Notes under the pieces: model-generated | Seen by the model: the letters and a program-made list of their open reading frames with translations, nothing else | Told to the model about the DNA's origin: nothing | The model's database searches: none | Part shown: one piece after another, positions 1-5,587 of the stretch | How the letters are laid out: every line of letters begins with the position of its first letter | Numbering within the stretch: position 1 is the stretch's first letter | Position numbers and translations under genes: made by a program | Assembly (NCBI GenBank): GCA_964371745.1 | Contig: CAYJNS010000046.1 | Span: 1 to 8,675, forward strand | Source: CAKOSP01 sp964371745 | GTDB lineage: Bacteria; Bacillota_I; Bacilli_A; RF39; UBA660 | Direction: 5' to 3' | Length of the DNA stretch: 8,675 nt

Positions 1-18
1 TTTACACTTTTGTGTAAA
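1..18. repeat. Short perfect palindrome at the window edge
   Basis: The sequence TTTACACTTTTGTGTAAA is a perfect 7-bp inverted repeat around a TTTT loop. It is not followed by a T-run on the plus strand. It could be the stem of a terminator for a minus-strand or upstream gene whose T-run is outside the window, or a protein-binding operator upstream of the gene at 124. The sequence does not decide between these. Confidence 0.4.
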
Positions 19-66
19 ATGTATTTGTAAATTTTCAGTAAACTATACTTTGTTAAATTATATTAG

Positions 67-95
67 TTGAAATAAATTAGATTTTATTTTATAAT
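67..95 (+). promoter_or_regulatory. Sigma-A-type promoter for the membrane protein gene
   Basis: A -35 hexamer TTGAAA (67-72) and a perfect -10 TATAAT (90-95) are separated by exactly 17 bp, close to the vegetative consensus. The start codon at 124 lies about 28 bases downstream, which leaves room for the GGGA ribosome binding site at 111-114. A second TATAAT at 99-104 has no suitably spaced -35. Confidence 0.75.
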
Positions 96-123
96 GGATA
101 TAATAAAAAAGGGAATGATATAA

Positions 124-1194
124 TTGAATGAACAAAAATCACAAAATAATCAAGGTTTAACTAATAATACAATTGATGGGAATATAAACACCCCAACTTT
201 TGTTTCTCCCGCATATAATAATCAATTTTTAGGTGATATCCCACCAGAAAAAGAAGAGAAAAAAAAGAAGAATAAAACTTTTCTAATTGTTAGTTTAATT
301 ATTCTTATGGGTGCAATTGGCTTTGGTATGTATTATTATTTATCGCTTGCTCAAGATAATACATCAGTAACTACAAATAATTTAGTGGTTGAAATAGGAA
401 AAGGTTTACCAACTAATATTGCTGATTATGCTACGTTTGTAAATATTAATTCTAAGAATTGTGTTATTAATACAGATGATGTAGACATTAATAAAGCTGG
501 TATTTATGATTATATTATTAACTGCGATGGTAATATTTTTAGTGGCACCGTTGAAGTTAAAGATATGAGTGCACCCATTGCAACAACAAAACCAGTATAT
601 AAATTAATAAATGAAGAAGTAAAAGCCGATGAATTTATTGATTATTGTAATAAAGATAATTGTATTTATGAATTTGTTGATGAAACGCAAGTACTAAATG
701 CACTTACTAAAAGTGGGTATTATGGTAATATTGGGATTAAAGTAAGTGATTTAGATGGAAATAGTAGAGAAATATATGCTCCACTAATTGTAAGTGAAAC
801 AATTATTTATGGAATATTGATTGCAAATACACTTGAAACTGCTATAGATGATTATAATGGCAAATACTATATTCAAGATAATTTATATATTGCTGATGAT
901 AATTTATTTTCAAATATAGCTAGAAGAATATATATTCATACATTTTTAAATGAATCGGAATATGAAAAGGTAAAAGAAGAATATGGAAATAAATCAGAAT
1001 TTAATGGTATAGCGGGTATTTTAGAATTTGATGATGAAAAACAAGAACTTAAAATATATGTAGATTTAACAATTGATACCCTTAATATGGAATATGGAGC
1101 TACCTTTCCAAATGATTATACATCAATAAGACAGTATTATATAGATCAAAAACGTTTAGTAGATATTGTAGCNNNNNNNNNNCATAAAACTTAA
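124..1194 (+). CDS. Single-pass membrane protein with Ig-like extracytoplasmic domains, C-terminus uncertain
   Basis: The predicted protein has an Asn/Gln-rich cytoplasmic N-terminus, a Lys-rich stretch (about residues 43-51) and one hydrophobic helix (about 52-76). The positive residues before the helix predict an N-inside, C-outside topology. Residues about 87-150 read like a bacterial Ig-like (DUF5011/HYR-type) strand pattern, with an INKAGIYDYII segment followed by VEVKDMSAP. A second, more divergent repeat is likely at about 150-225. Four cysteines (113, 134, 175, 180) lie outside the membrane. The remaining C-terminal region was not recognised. Translation must start at TTG 124: the nearby ATG at 128 is in another frame and stops after ten codons. 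GGGA at 111-114 is a weak ribosome binding site. The frame crosses the N run at 1173-1182, so the last residues and the stop at 1192-1194 are nominal. A surface, adhesion or envelope role is inference only. Confidence 0.75.
   Translation: MNEQKSQNNQGLTNNTIDGNINTPTFVSPAYNNQFLGDIPPEKEEKKKKNKTFLIVSLIILMGAIGFGMYYYLSLAQDNTSVTTNNLVVEIGKGLPTNIADYATFVNINSKNCVINTDDVDINKAGIYDYIINCDGNIFSGTVEVKDMSAPIATTKPVYKLINEEVKADEFIDYCNKDNCIYEFVDETQVLNALTKSGYYGNIGIKVSDLDGNSREIYAPLIVSETIIYGILIANTLETAIDDYNGKYYIQDNLYIADDNLFSNIARRIYIHTFLNESEYEKVKEEYGNKSEFNGIAGILEFDDEKQELKIYVDLTIDTLNMEYGATFPNDYTSIRQYYIDQKRLVDIVXXXXHKT
1173..1182. other. Assembly gap (10 N)
   Basis: Exactly ten N, a common placeholder for a gap of unknown size. 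It interrupts the end of the membrane protein gene. The base after it begins the left part of an inverted repeat (CATAAAACTTAAG, matched on the minus strand by CATAAAAAAACTTAAG), so the assembly broke at a hairpin-forming sequence. Confidence 0.95.
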
Positions 1195-1214
1195 GAAAAT
1201 TCTTAAGTTTTTTT
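1186..1214. terminator. Terminator between convergent genes
   Basis: AAAACTTAAGAA (1186-1197) is the perfect reverse complement of TTCTTAAGTTTT (1200-1211). A seven-T run (1208-1214) completes a factor-independent terminator for the plus-strand gene. On the minus strand only four T follow the stem before ATG and the gap, so termination of the polymerase gene here is weaker or partly hidden by the gap. The hairpin contains the stop codon of the minus-strand gene (1203-1205) and the nominal stop of the plus-strand gene. Confidence 0.75.
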
Positions 1215-2438
1215 ATGTTTATTATTATATTCATTAATTGTTGAATCATCTAATAACGAAGATGCTTTATTAATATATTTAGTGCCATATTTTTCTTTTA
1301 TAGAGTCAATAGTAGTATTTATTTTAGTATTATTTTCTAAAGTTGTTACATTATCAAATAAATTTAATTGTTCCCCCAGTTTAGTAGAAATATTATATAA
1401 ATGTATTTCTACTTTTCTAATAGGCTTGTCTTCAATTAAAGAGTCTAATATTTGCATACATATATCATTTATTGCATCAAAACTATTAGTACCATAATTT
1501 AAAGTAATTGATTTATTAAATCCACCACCAATTCCTAAAGAATAACTAATTTTTAAATTAATTGTTGTAGTTTCTTTATTATTTTTTCTAAGTTTAGCAC
1601 TTAATATTTCACACATTTCATTTATAATTGTTTTTATATTTTCACTATTATAATCTTTTAATAATGCTTGTGATATTGAATATGTTTTATCTTTAGGTCT
1701 TTCATTAAGTGATTTTATACTTCTTATATCATTTCCGTTTAAACAGTTCCATAATTCTAGTCCAACACTACCAAATTTATCCTGAATAACAAATTTATCT
1801 AAATTTATAAATTCTAAAGATGTATACACACCAAAATTATTAAGTCTCTTTTCAAGCTTAGGTCCTAGTCCCCATATTTTTCTAAGAGGAGAAATATTTC
1901 TTAAGTTTTCTTTATTCCAAAGAGCAATACCATTTTTATCTTTTTTAGCATCATTATCCATTGCAACTTTAGCAATAAATATATTAGGACCAATTCCACA
2001 AGTAGCAGTTAAACCAGTTTTATTATATACACTAGTTAATATTTTCTTAGCAAGTGTTAAAGCATTACATTTATATAAACTCAAATAATTTGTTACATCT
2101 AAAAAACATTCATCTATAGAGTACACATGTAAATCCTCTCTGGCAACAAATTCTAAATATACATCTTGAACCATTTTACTATATTTTAAATAAAGTCCCA
2201 TATTAGGCATTACTATTTTATATTTTATATGTTTAGGTATTTCATATAATCTACATCTTGCATTAACTCCTAAAGATTTTAAATAAGGCGTTATAGCAAG
2301 AGTTATAGCGCCACTTCCTTGCTTAGAATTTGCTACTACAAGTGGTTCTTTAAATGGATCAATTCCTAGTCTAGCGCATTCACATGAGGCAAAAAAACTT
2401 TTTAAATCAATTGATAATATTACACTTTCTTTTTTCAT
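1203..2438 (-). CDS. Y-family translesion DNA polymerase (DinB/UmuC/UvrX-like)
   Basis: The 411-aa product should copy damaged DNA past lesions at the replication fork. The palm motif IDLKSFFASCE (residues 10-20) carries metal-binding D11, and F16 sits at the usual steric-gate position. The second catalytic motif YSIDECFLDVT (106-116) supplies D109 and E110. The thumb has a helix-hairpin-helix-like IWGLGPKLEKRLNNFG (188-203), and a little-finger domain follows from about 245 to 350. Near the C-terminus EQLNLF (356-361) fits the QLxLF beta-clamp binding motif. SxDEC and the NxKQGSG segment resemble UmuC/UvrX/YqjW-type members more than classical DinB, so no symbol is given. All catalytic residues are present and the length is normal for the family. 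No Shine-Dalgarno precedes the ATG; the transcript may be leaderless. No LexA-type box was seen. It is divergent from the operon at 2512. Confidence 0.93.
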   Translation of the reverse strand: MKKESVILSIDLKSFFASCECARLGIDPFKEPLVVANSKQGSGAITLAITPYLKSLGVNARCRLYEIPKHIKYKIVMPNMGLYLKYSKMVQDVYLEFVAREDLHVYSIDECFLDVTNYLSLYKCNALTLAKKILTSVYNKTGLTATCGIGPNIFIAKVAMDNDAKKDKNGIALWNKENLRNISPLRKIWGLGPKLEKRLNNFGVYTSLEFINLDKFVIQDKFGSVGLELWNCLNGNDIRSIKSLNERPKDKTYSISQALLKDYNSENIKTIINEMCEILSAKLRKNNKETTTINLKISYSLGIGGGFNKSITLNYGTNSFDAINDICMQILDSLIEDKPIRKVEIHLYNISTKLGEQLNLFDNVTTLENNTKINTTIDSIKEKYGTKYINKASSLLDDSTINEYNNKHKKT

Positions 2439-2444
2439 ATATAT

Positions 2445-2450
2445 ATTTTA
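2445..2450 (-). promoter_or_regulatory. Candidate -10 element for the polymerase gene, possibly leaderless
   Basis: On the minus strand TAAAAT lies six bases upstream of the polymerase ATG, the spacing expected when transcription begins at the start codon itself. No purine-rich ribosome binding site lies in the intervening ATATAT. No convincing -35 is present. An alternative pairing, TTGTGC at 2468-2463 with TATATA at 2445-2440, would place the transcript start inside the gene. Confidence 0.3.
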
Positions 2451-2460
2451 TCAAATTATC

Positions 2461-2489
2461 TTGCACAATAAAAGTATTAGATGTATAAT
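2461..2489 (+). promoter_or_regulatory. Promoter of the three-gene operon
   Basis: TTGCAC (2461-2466), a 17-bp spacer and a perfect TATAAT (2484-2489) form a strong vegetative-type promoter. The -10 ends 13 bases before the GGAGG site of the first gene. The TTG at 2461 is in frame with that gene but belongs to the -35 element, so it is not a start codon. The element also borders the divergent polymerase gene. Confidence 0.75.
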
Positions 2490-2501
2490 AATTATTACAT
2501 T

Positions 2502-2506
2502 GGAGG
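2502..2506 (+). promoter_or_regulatory. Shine-Dalgarno site deciding the start at 2512
   Basis: GGAGG lies five bases upstream of ATG 2512. This fixes that ATG as the start, rather than the in-frame TTG 51 bases upstream, which would precede its own promoter. Confidence 0.85.
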
Positions 2507-2511
2507 AAATA

Positions 2512-3039
2512 ATGGACGAATATGAACATTATGTTAATTATATATATAATTATTTAGATTGTAAAAATATAAATGATTATGAATTAACTAATAATATAAG
2601 TGAGTTATTTATTAGAATAATAAAACGTTTAGAAAATTATGAAATTGTAATCAAAGAGTCACCTAAATTTAAAACTAATATAACTTTAGAAGTTCAAATA
2701 GATAATATAATTTTAAAGTTTATTTGTTGGATTGAAAAATTTATGTGTACAAATGATTATAATTTTAGATTTCAAATAGATTTATTCAAAAAAGAAAAAT
2801 TAGAAAGTGTATTTTTATTAGATGATACTTTGTTTAATAGTTATAATATGCTTTATTATAATAGTGAACTTGCTAGTGGAAAAGAAATTTTATCATTAGA
2901 TGATGATGATTTTTTTGCAGATATTACACCAAGTGGAACTCTATATATTGAATCAGTAGAAAAGTTTATTGATACATTACTAGATGTAGTTGGTGGAAAA
3001 GCGTTTGAATGCACGCCAGGATATTCAAGGAGAAAATAA
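2512..3039 (+). CDS. Hypothetical protein, first gene of operon (175 aa)
   Basis: I do not recognise this protein. It is acidic and mostly helical in appearance, with no signal peptide or membrane segment, so it is probably cytoplasmic. The N-terminal half (about 1-45) looks like two helices. Residues about 55-105 alternate hydrophobic and polar residues in a beta-like pattern (ITLEVQIDNIILKF). A conspicuous acidic run LSLDDDDFFAD spans about 128-137. The C-terminus is short and basic (YSRRK). The start is set by GGAGG at 2502-2506 and by the promoter lying between the in-frame TTG 2461 and this ATG. Its TAA stop shares a base with the ATG of the next gene (TAATG), which implies translational coupling. 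Confidence 0.8.
   Translation: MDEYEHYVNYIYNYLDCKNINDYELTNNISELFIRIIKRLENYEIVIKESPKFKTNITLEVQIDNIILKFICWIEKFMCTNDYNFRFQIDLFKKEKLESVFLLDDTLFNSYNMLYYNSELASGKEILSLDDDDFFADITPSGTLYIESVEKFIDTLLDVVGGKAFECTPGYSRRK
3027..3032 (+). promoter_or_regulatory. Shine-Dalgarno site deciding the start at 3039
   Basis: AAGGAG lies six bases before ATG 3039. An in-frame ATG at 3009 has no such site and would overlap the preceding gene by 31 bases, so 3039 is preferred. Confidence 0.8.
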
Positions 3040-3446
3040 TGGATAAAAAAGTTACAGATTATGATATATTATTATATATTAATGAAAAAGGATTTTTACC
3101 TGTTAATAGTTTAACGGGATATGATGAAAAGTTATTAGATTTAGAAAAAGAAGGATATATTATAAGAACTCTAGAAAGTGAAGTTGCCCAGTATACGGAT
3201 ATAGAAAAATATTTTATTACTAAGAAAGGATATATTCAGTTATACGCTAAGTTACATCAAAAAGAGTATGTGAAATTTATTTTAAATTTAATTGAAGAAG
3301 AACATTACAATGAAGATGCAGTTAAAGGTTATATTAGCTCGCTTTCACTTGATGATGATTTATTTATACCTAATTACTTTTTATATTGTGTTCAAAATGA
3401 AATAGAGTTAAGTGATGAAATTACTTATAGAAAAGAATTAAAGTAG
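3039..3446 (+). CDS. Small winged-helix-like protein, second gene of operon (135 aa)
   Basis: Residues about 4-70 follow a winged-helix pattern. A first helix (TDYDILLYINEKG) is followed by a helix-turn-helix-like stretch in which DEKLLDLEKEGYI (29-41) would be the recognition helix. A hairpin wing then ends in YFITKKGYIQLYAKL, comparable to the LTxxG ending of many MarR/PadR-like DNA-binding domains. The remaining 65 residues look helical and carry an acidic SLSLDDDLF segment (101-109) that resembles one in the upstream neighbour. DNA binding, and perhaps control of its own operon, is inference; a winged helix used for protein contact is equally possible. It overlaps the upstream stop by one base and is followed six bases later by the third gene. 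Confidence 0.78.
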   Translation: MDKKVTDYDILLYINEKGFLPVNSLTGYDEKLLDLEKEGYIIRTLESEVAQYTDIEKYFITKKGYIQLYAKLHQKEYVKFILNLIEEEHYNEDAVKGYISSLSLDDDLFIPNYFLYCVQNEIELSDEITYRKELK

Positions 3447-3452
3447 GTAATT

Positions 3453-4415
3453 ATGAATGAATTAGTGGAAAAAATATTATCTGAAATTATCAATTATTAC
3501 CCTAACAATAATATCGATAAAAATACATTAGAAAATCAAATAAGAAATATACTTATGAATATTAAGCAAAATAGTAATAAAGAATTACTGAATATAAAAG
3601 ATGCTTTTGGTAATTATAATAAAGGTATTTTTCAAGATCAATATAGTAATATTTATGTAGAAATGTGCACATATATTATGAATTCTAATTTTAATTTAAT
3701 TGAAGAAGATTACGAAGAAAATTATATAGAAAATTTCAAAAAAAAATCTATAGATAAGATAACTGTAACTTTAAATTATATTATAAGTAAAATTGCCTTT
3801 GAAAATATTAATTCATTTAATTGCTATAATTATAAATGGCACGATGAAATAATTGAGTTTGAATTAAAAAGTGATGATTTTTCAGAAACTATTAATATAT
3901 ATTTCAAACTAAATTTAATGGCAGAAGAATCTTTACTATTAGAAATAAGAGTAGACGATTATTATCTATGCGTAGATATATTAAATAATATATTAAAAAA
4001 ATGTTTGTTACCAACGTTTATAGATTACGGTAAATTAAATCAAGATTTAATTTGTATTAAAGAGGACTTGCTTACTCATTTTGAAGAAAATATATTTGTA
4101 CCACATGTTGAAGTTGTGGAAAATATTTTTTTTGATTATGGATACCCTACATTTACTAGAAAAGATAATAGAGAAAATTATTTTAAAGATTATTATAATT
4201 GTTTAGAAAATAAAATAGATGAGTTTATAAAAATTATAAAACAAGAAAAATGCGATGAAACTACTGAAAATTATGATTTTTTTATTAATGATTTAAAAAA
4301 CTTAGAAGATGAAATAAATTTTCATTTGTCTTCGACTTCAATAGAAGAGTTAATTGAGTATATTGAAAATATTAAAACTAAAGATGAATTACAAAAAACA
4401 AGAAAAAATGATTGA
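3453..4415 (+). CDS. Hypothetical protein, third gene of operon (320 aa)
   Basis: I do not recognise this protein. It has no signal peptide, no membrane span and no obvious catalytic motif. It is rich in Asn, Glu, Asp, Lys and Ile and appears mostly alpha-helical. A central stretch (about 128-185, around WHDEIIEFELKSDD and LLLEIRVDDYYL) has the alternation of beta strands. The last 70 residues look like two long charged helices. The ATG follows the previous stop by six bases. The ribosome binding site is weak (TAGG at 3444-3447, overlapping the previous stop), so translation probably depends on the upstream gene. It ends at TGA, one line of evidence that TGA is a stop in this organism. No terminator follows, so transcription may continue into the gene at 4459. 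Confidence 0.8.
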   Translation: MNELVEKILSEIINYYPNNNIDKNTLENQIRNILMNIKQNSNKELLNIKDAFGNYNKGIFQDQYSNIYVEMCTYIMNSNFNLIEEDYEENYIENFKKKSIDKITVTLNYIISKIAFENINSFNCYNYKWHDEIIEFELKSDDFSETINIYFKLNLMAEESLLLEIRVDDYYLCVDILNNILKKCLLPTFIDYGKLNQDLICIKEDLLTHFEENIFVPHVEVVENIFFDYGYPTFTRKDNRENYFKDYYNCLENKIDEFIKIIKQEKCDETTENYDFFINDLKNLEDEINFHLSSTSIEELIEYIENIKTKDELQKTRKND

Positions 4416-4440
4416 TAAATAAATTATAATTTGTTAATAT
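4412..4440 (+). promoter_or_regulatory. Weak candidate promoter before the 233-aa gene
   Basis: TTGATA (4412-4417) and TAATAT (4435-4440) are spaced by 17 bp. A perfect TATAAT also occurs at 4425-4430, but it has no -35 at a suitable distance. The first pair would give a leader of only about a dozen bases overlapping the AGGAGG site. In such AT-rich DNA chance matches are common, so read-through from the upstream operon remains an alternative. Confidence 0.25.
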
Positions 4441-4458
4441 AGTTTTAGGAGGTTTATT

Positions 4459-5160
4459 ATGAATACAAATTGTATTTCAAGTGAAGAATATAAAGGGTTA
4501 AAAAAAGAAGAAAAAAGGAAAGTTGGAACATATCACAGGTTGGATGAAGTTGCTAGGTTTTATGATACAAAGTCTGGAGAATTTATATTTTGCTATGTAG
4601 CTACGGGTGGTGAGAAAAAAGAACTTTATAGAATAACAGATGATGATCCACAATTTATTGGTGAAATTGCTGTAAATCAAATGGAATTTCGTTCAGATTG
4701 TCAAAAATTTCCAGTGCTAAAGTCTAAAAGGAATTTTTTTAAAGTAATGAATAAGTTAGGTTTTACACTGGCTCTTGGTGAATTTAATGACGAATACGAT
4801 AGTAAGGGGAATCGTATGGTGAAATTAAAATATTTTAGTGATGCTTTTCACACAAATTATTATGAATACAAAATTCTTAGCAAAGATCCAAGGTATGCTG
4901 GATTAAATCAAGAAGAATATTATCATAAAGATGTTTTAATGGAGTGGCTTAAACAAGAAAACTCTATTCGCAGAAAAGAAAAATTAAAAAATGATTATGA
5001 AAGAATAAAAAGAGAATTACAGTCTATAAAAGAAAAAAAGAAAAAGTTAGCAAATGAAATTGAAAATGTAGATACAATTTTACAAAATTTAGCAGTAGTG
5101 GAAGAAGCTATGCCTGCTGAAATGAGAGTGTTAAGTAGAACTTATAAAAAAAATCTATAA
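4459..5160 (+). CDS. Hypothetical protein with C-terminal coiled coil (233 aa)
   Basis: I do not recognise this protein. The first 160 residues appear to be a compact globular domain with an alternating strand pattern (FIFCYVATGG at 42-51, MVKLKYFSDAF at 120-130) and many aromatic residues. Residues about 163-212 are a strongly charged heptad-like helix rich in Lys and Glu, predicted as a coiled coil and likely used for self-association. The C-terminus is basic. There is no signal peptide or membrane segment. The ATG has a perfect AGGAGG (4447-4452) six bases upstream, stronger than those of the operon in front of it. It lies 43 bases after the preceding stop and is closed by the terminator at 5188-5229. 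It could be the last gene of the upstream operon or a separate unit. Confidence 0.8.
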   Translation: MNTNCISSEEYKGLKKEEKRKVGTYHRLDEVARFYDTKSGEFIFCYVATGGEKKELYRITDDDPQFIGEIAVNQMEFRSDCQKFPVLKSKRNFFKVMNKLGFTLALGEFNDEYDSKGNRMVKLKYFSDAFHTNYYEYKILSKDPRYAGLNQEEYYHKDVLMEWLKQENSIRRKEKLKNDYERIKRELQSIKEKKKKLANEIENVDTILQNLAVVEEAMPAEMRVLSRTYKKNL

Positions 5161-5187
5161 TAAATTTGTGTTATTGAAATTATAAAG

Positions 5188-5229
5188 GAATGTTGATTTA
5201 AAGAAAATTTTAAGTTAACATTCTTTTTT
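5188..5229 (+). terminator. Factor-independent terminator after the 233-aa gene
   Basis: A 15-bp stem (5188-5202 with 5209-5223, two G-T wobbles) closes a six-base loop and is followed directly by six T (5224-5229). It lies 28 bases after the TAA and separates the unknown genes from the thrS unit. Confidence 0.9.
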
Positions 5230-5251
5230 GTAATTATATCTATTAATTATC

Positions 5252-5310
5252 TGTCAAATCGTTGAAAAACTAATGATATATATATATGTCCTGTTTTTCA
5301 AAATATGACA
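5252..5310. repeat. Imperfect inverted repeat of unknown role
   Basis: TTGAAAAAC (5262-5270) pairs perfectly with GTTTTTCAA (5293-5301). Outside it, TGTCA (5252-5256) pairs with TGACA (5306-5310) across a small internal loop. The 22-base hairpin loop contains an alternating TA tract. A T-rich stretch (TTCTTTTTATT) follows, so it could act as a second terminator-like hairpin, a structured RNA or a binding site. It is upstream of the thrS promoter and is not part of the T-box leader. Confidence 0.5.
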
Positions 5311-5338
5311 TTCTTTTTATTGAAATGGATAAGAAATA

Positions 5339-5367
5339 TTGAATATCAACATATAATATGTTATAAT
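5339..5367 (+). promoter_or_regulatory. Promoter of thrS with extended -10
   Basis: TTGAAT (5339-5344) is followed after 17 bp by TATAAT (5362-5367), preceded by TG at 5359-5360 (TGtTATAAT, an extended -10). Transcription should begin near 5374-5375, immediately before the T-box leader. Confidence 0.8.
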
Positions 5368-5374
5368 TTAGTCA

Positions 5375-5575
5375 TAAATCGATGAGAAAAGACACGTTTT
5401 ATAAAATTATATTTAAAGAGAGTTAACATATTGGTGGAAGTTAATAATATATTTTATAAGGTACTACTTTTTGAGAGGATTAATAAATCCCGGTGTATAG
5501 CCGTTATAAAAATTAAGAAAAAAATAGGATGGTACCGCATATTTGCTCCTTGCAAGTATGTGGTTTTTGTTTTTT
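5375..5575 (+). promoter_or_regulatory. T-box riboswitch sensing tRNA-Thr
   Basis: The leader binds uncharged tRNA and then lets transcription continue into thrS. The T-box core AGGATGGTACCGC (5526-5538) forms an antiterminator: AGGA pairs with TCCT (5547-5550) and GC (5537-5538) with GC (5545-5546). The UGGU bulge (5530-5533) is complementary to an ACCA tRNA end. Stem I carries AGAGAG (5417-5422) and an apical loop with UUGGUGGAA (5431-5439) closed by TTAAC/GTTAA. The likely specifier is ACU (5463-5465), a Thr codon followed by A as is usual. Downstream are a GGATT/AATCC hairpin (5477-5490) and CGG...CCGTTAT (5491-5507), similar to stem II and IIA/B elements. The linker between specifier and T-box is short and no clear stem III is seen. 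Confidence 0.9.
5535..5575 (+). terminator. T-box regulated terminator
   Basis: CCGCATATTTGC (5535-5546) pairs with GCAAGTATGTGG (5552-5563) over 12 bp with two wobbles. A T-rich run (5564-5575, broken by one G) follows. The left arm overlaps the antiterminator strands, so the two structures are mutually exclusive, the expected arrangement of a transcriptional T-box. Confidence 0.9.
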
Positions 5576-5581
5576 AGGAGG
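5576..5581 (+). promoter_or_regulatory. Shine-Dalgarno site deciding the thrS start
   Basis: AGGAGG lies six bases before ATG 5588. The frame is also open upstream to a TTG at 5543, but that codon lies inside the terminator stem of the leader and cannot be the start. Confidence 0.9.
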
Positions 5582-5587
5582 ATTAAA

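Noticed and set aside
1282..1497. Plus-strand open frame of 71 codons
   Set aside because: It lies antisense inside the polymerase gene, has no ribosome binding site and its composition is that of a shadow frame.
3009..3038. Earlier start for the winged-helix-like protein
   Set aside because: No ribosome binding site and a long overlap with the preceding gene; AAGGAG fits ATG 3039.
4498..4680. Minus-strand open frame of 60 codons
   Set aside because: It is antisense to the 233-aa gene, with a Phe-rich start or end caused by A-rich coding on the other strand; no signals support it.
1203..5160. CRISPR array, insertion sequence or attachment sites around the unknown genes
   Set aside because: No regularly spaced direct repeats, transposase frames or flanking duplications were found on reading the region.
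5270..5292. Alternating TA tract as a possible origin or unwinding element
   Set aside because: It is short, lies in the loop of an inverted repeat, and no DnaA-box cluster was seen; AT-rich DNA gives such tracts by chance.
5543..5587. Fifteen extra N-terminal codons for thrS
   Set aside because: They lie within the T-box terminator stem and T-run, and AGGAGG is correctly placed only for ATG 5588.
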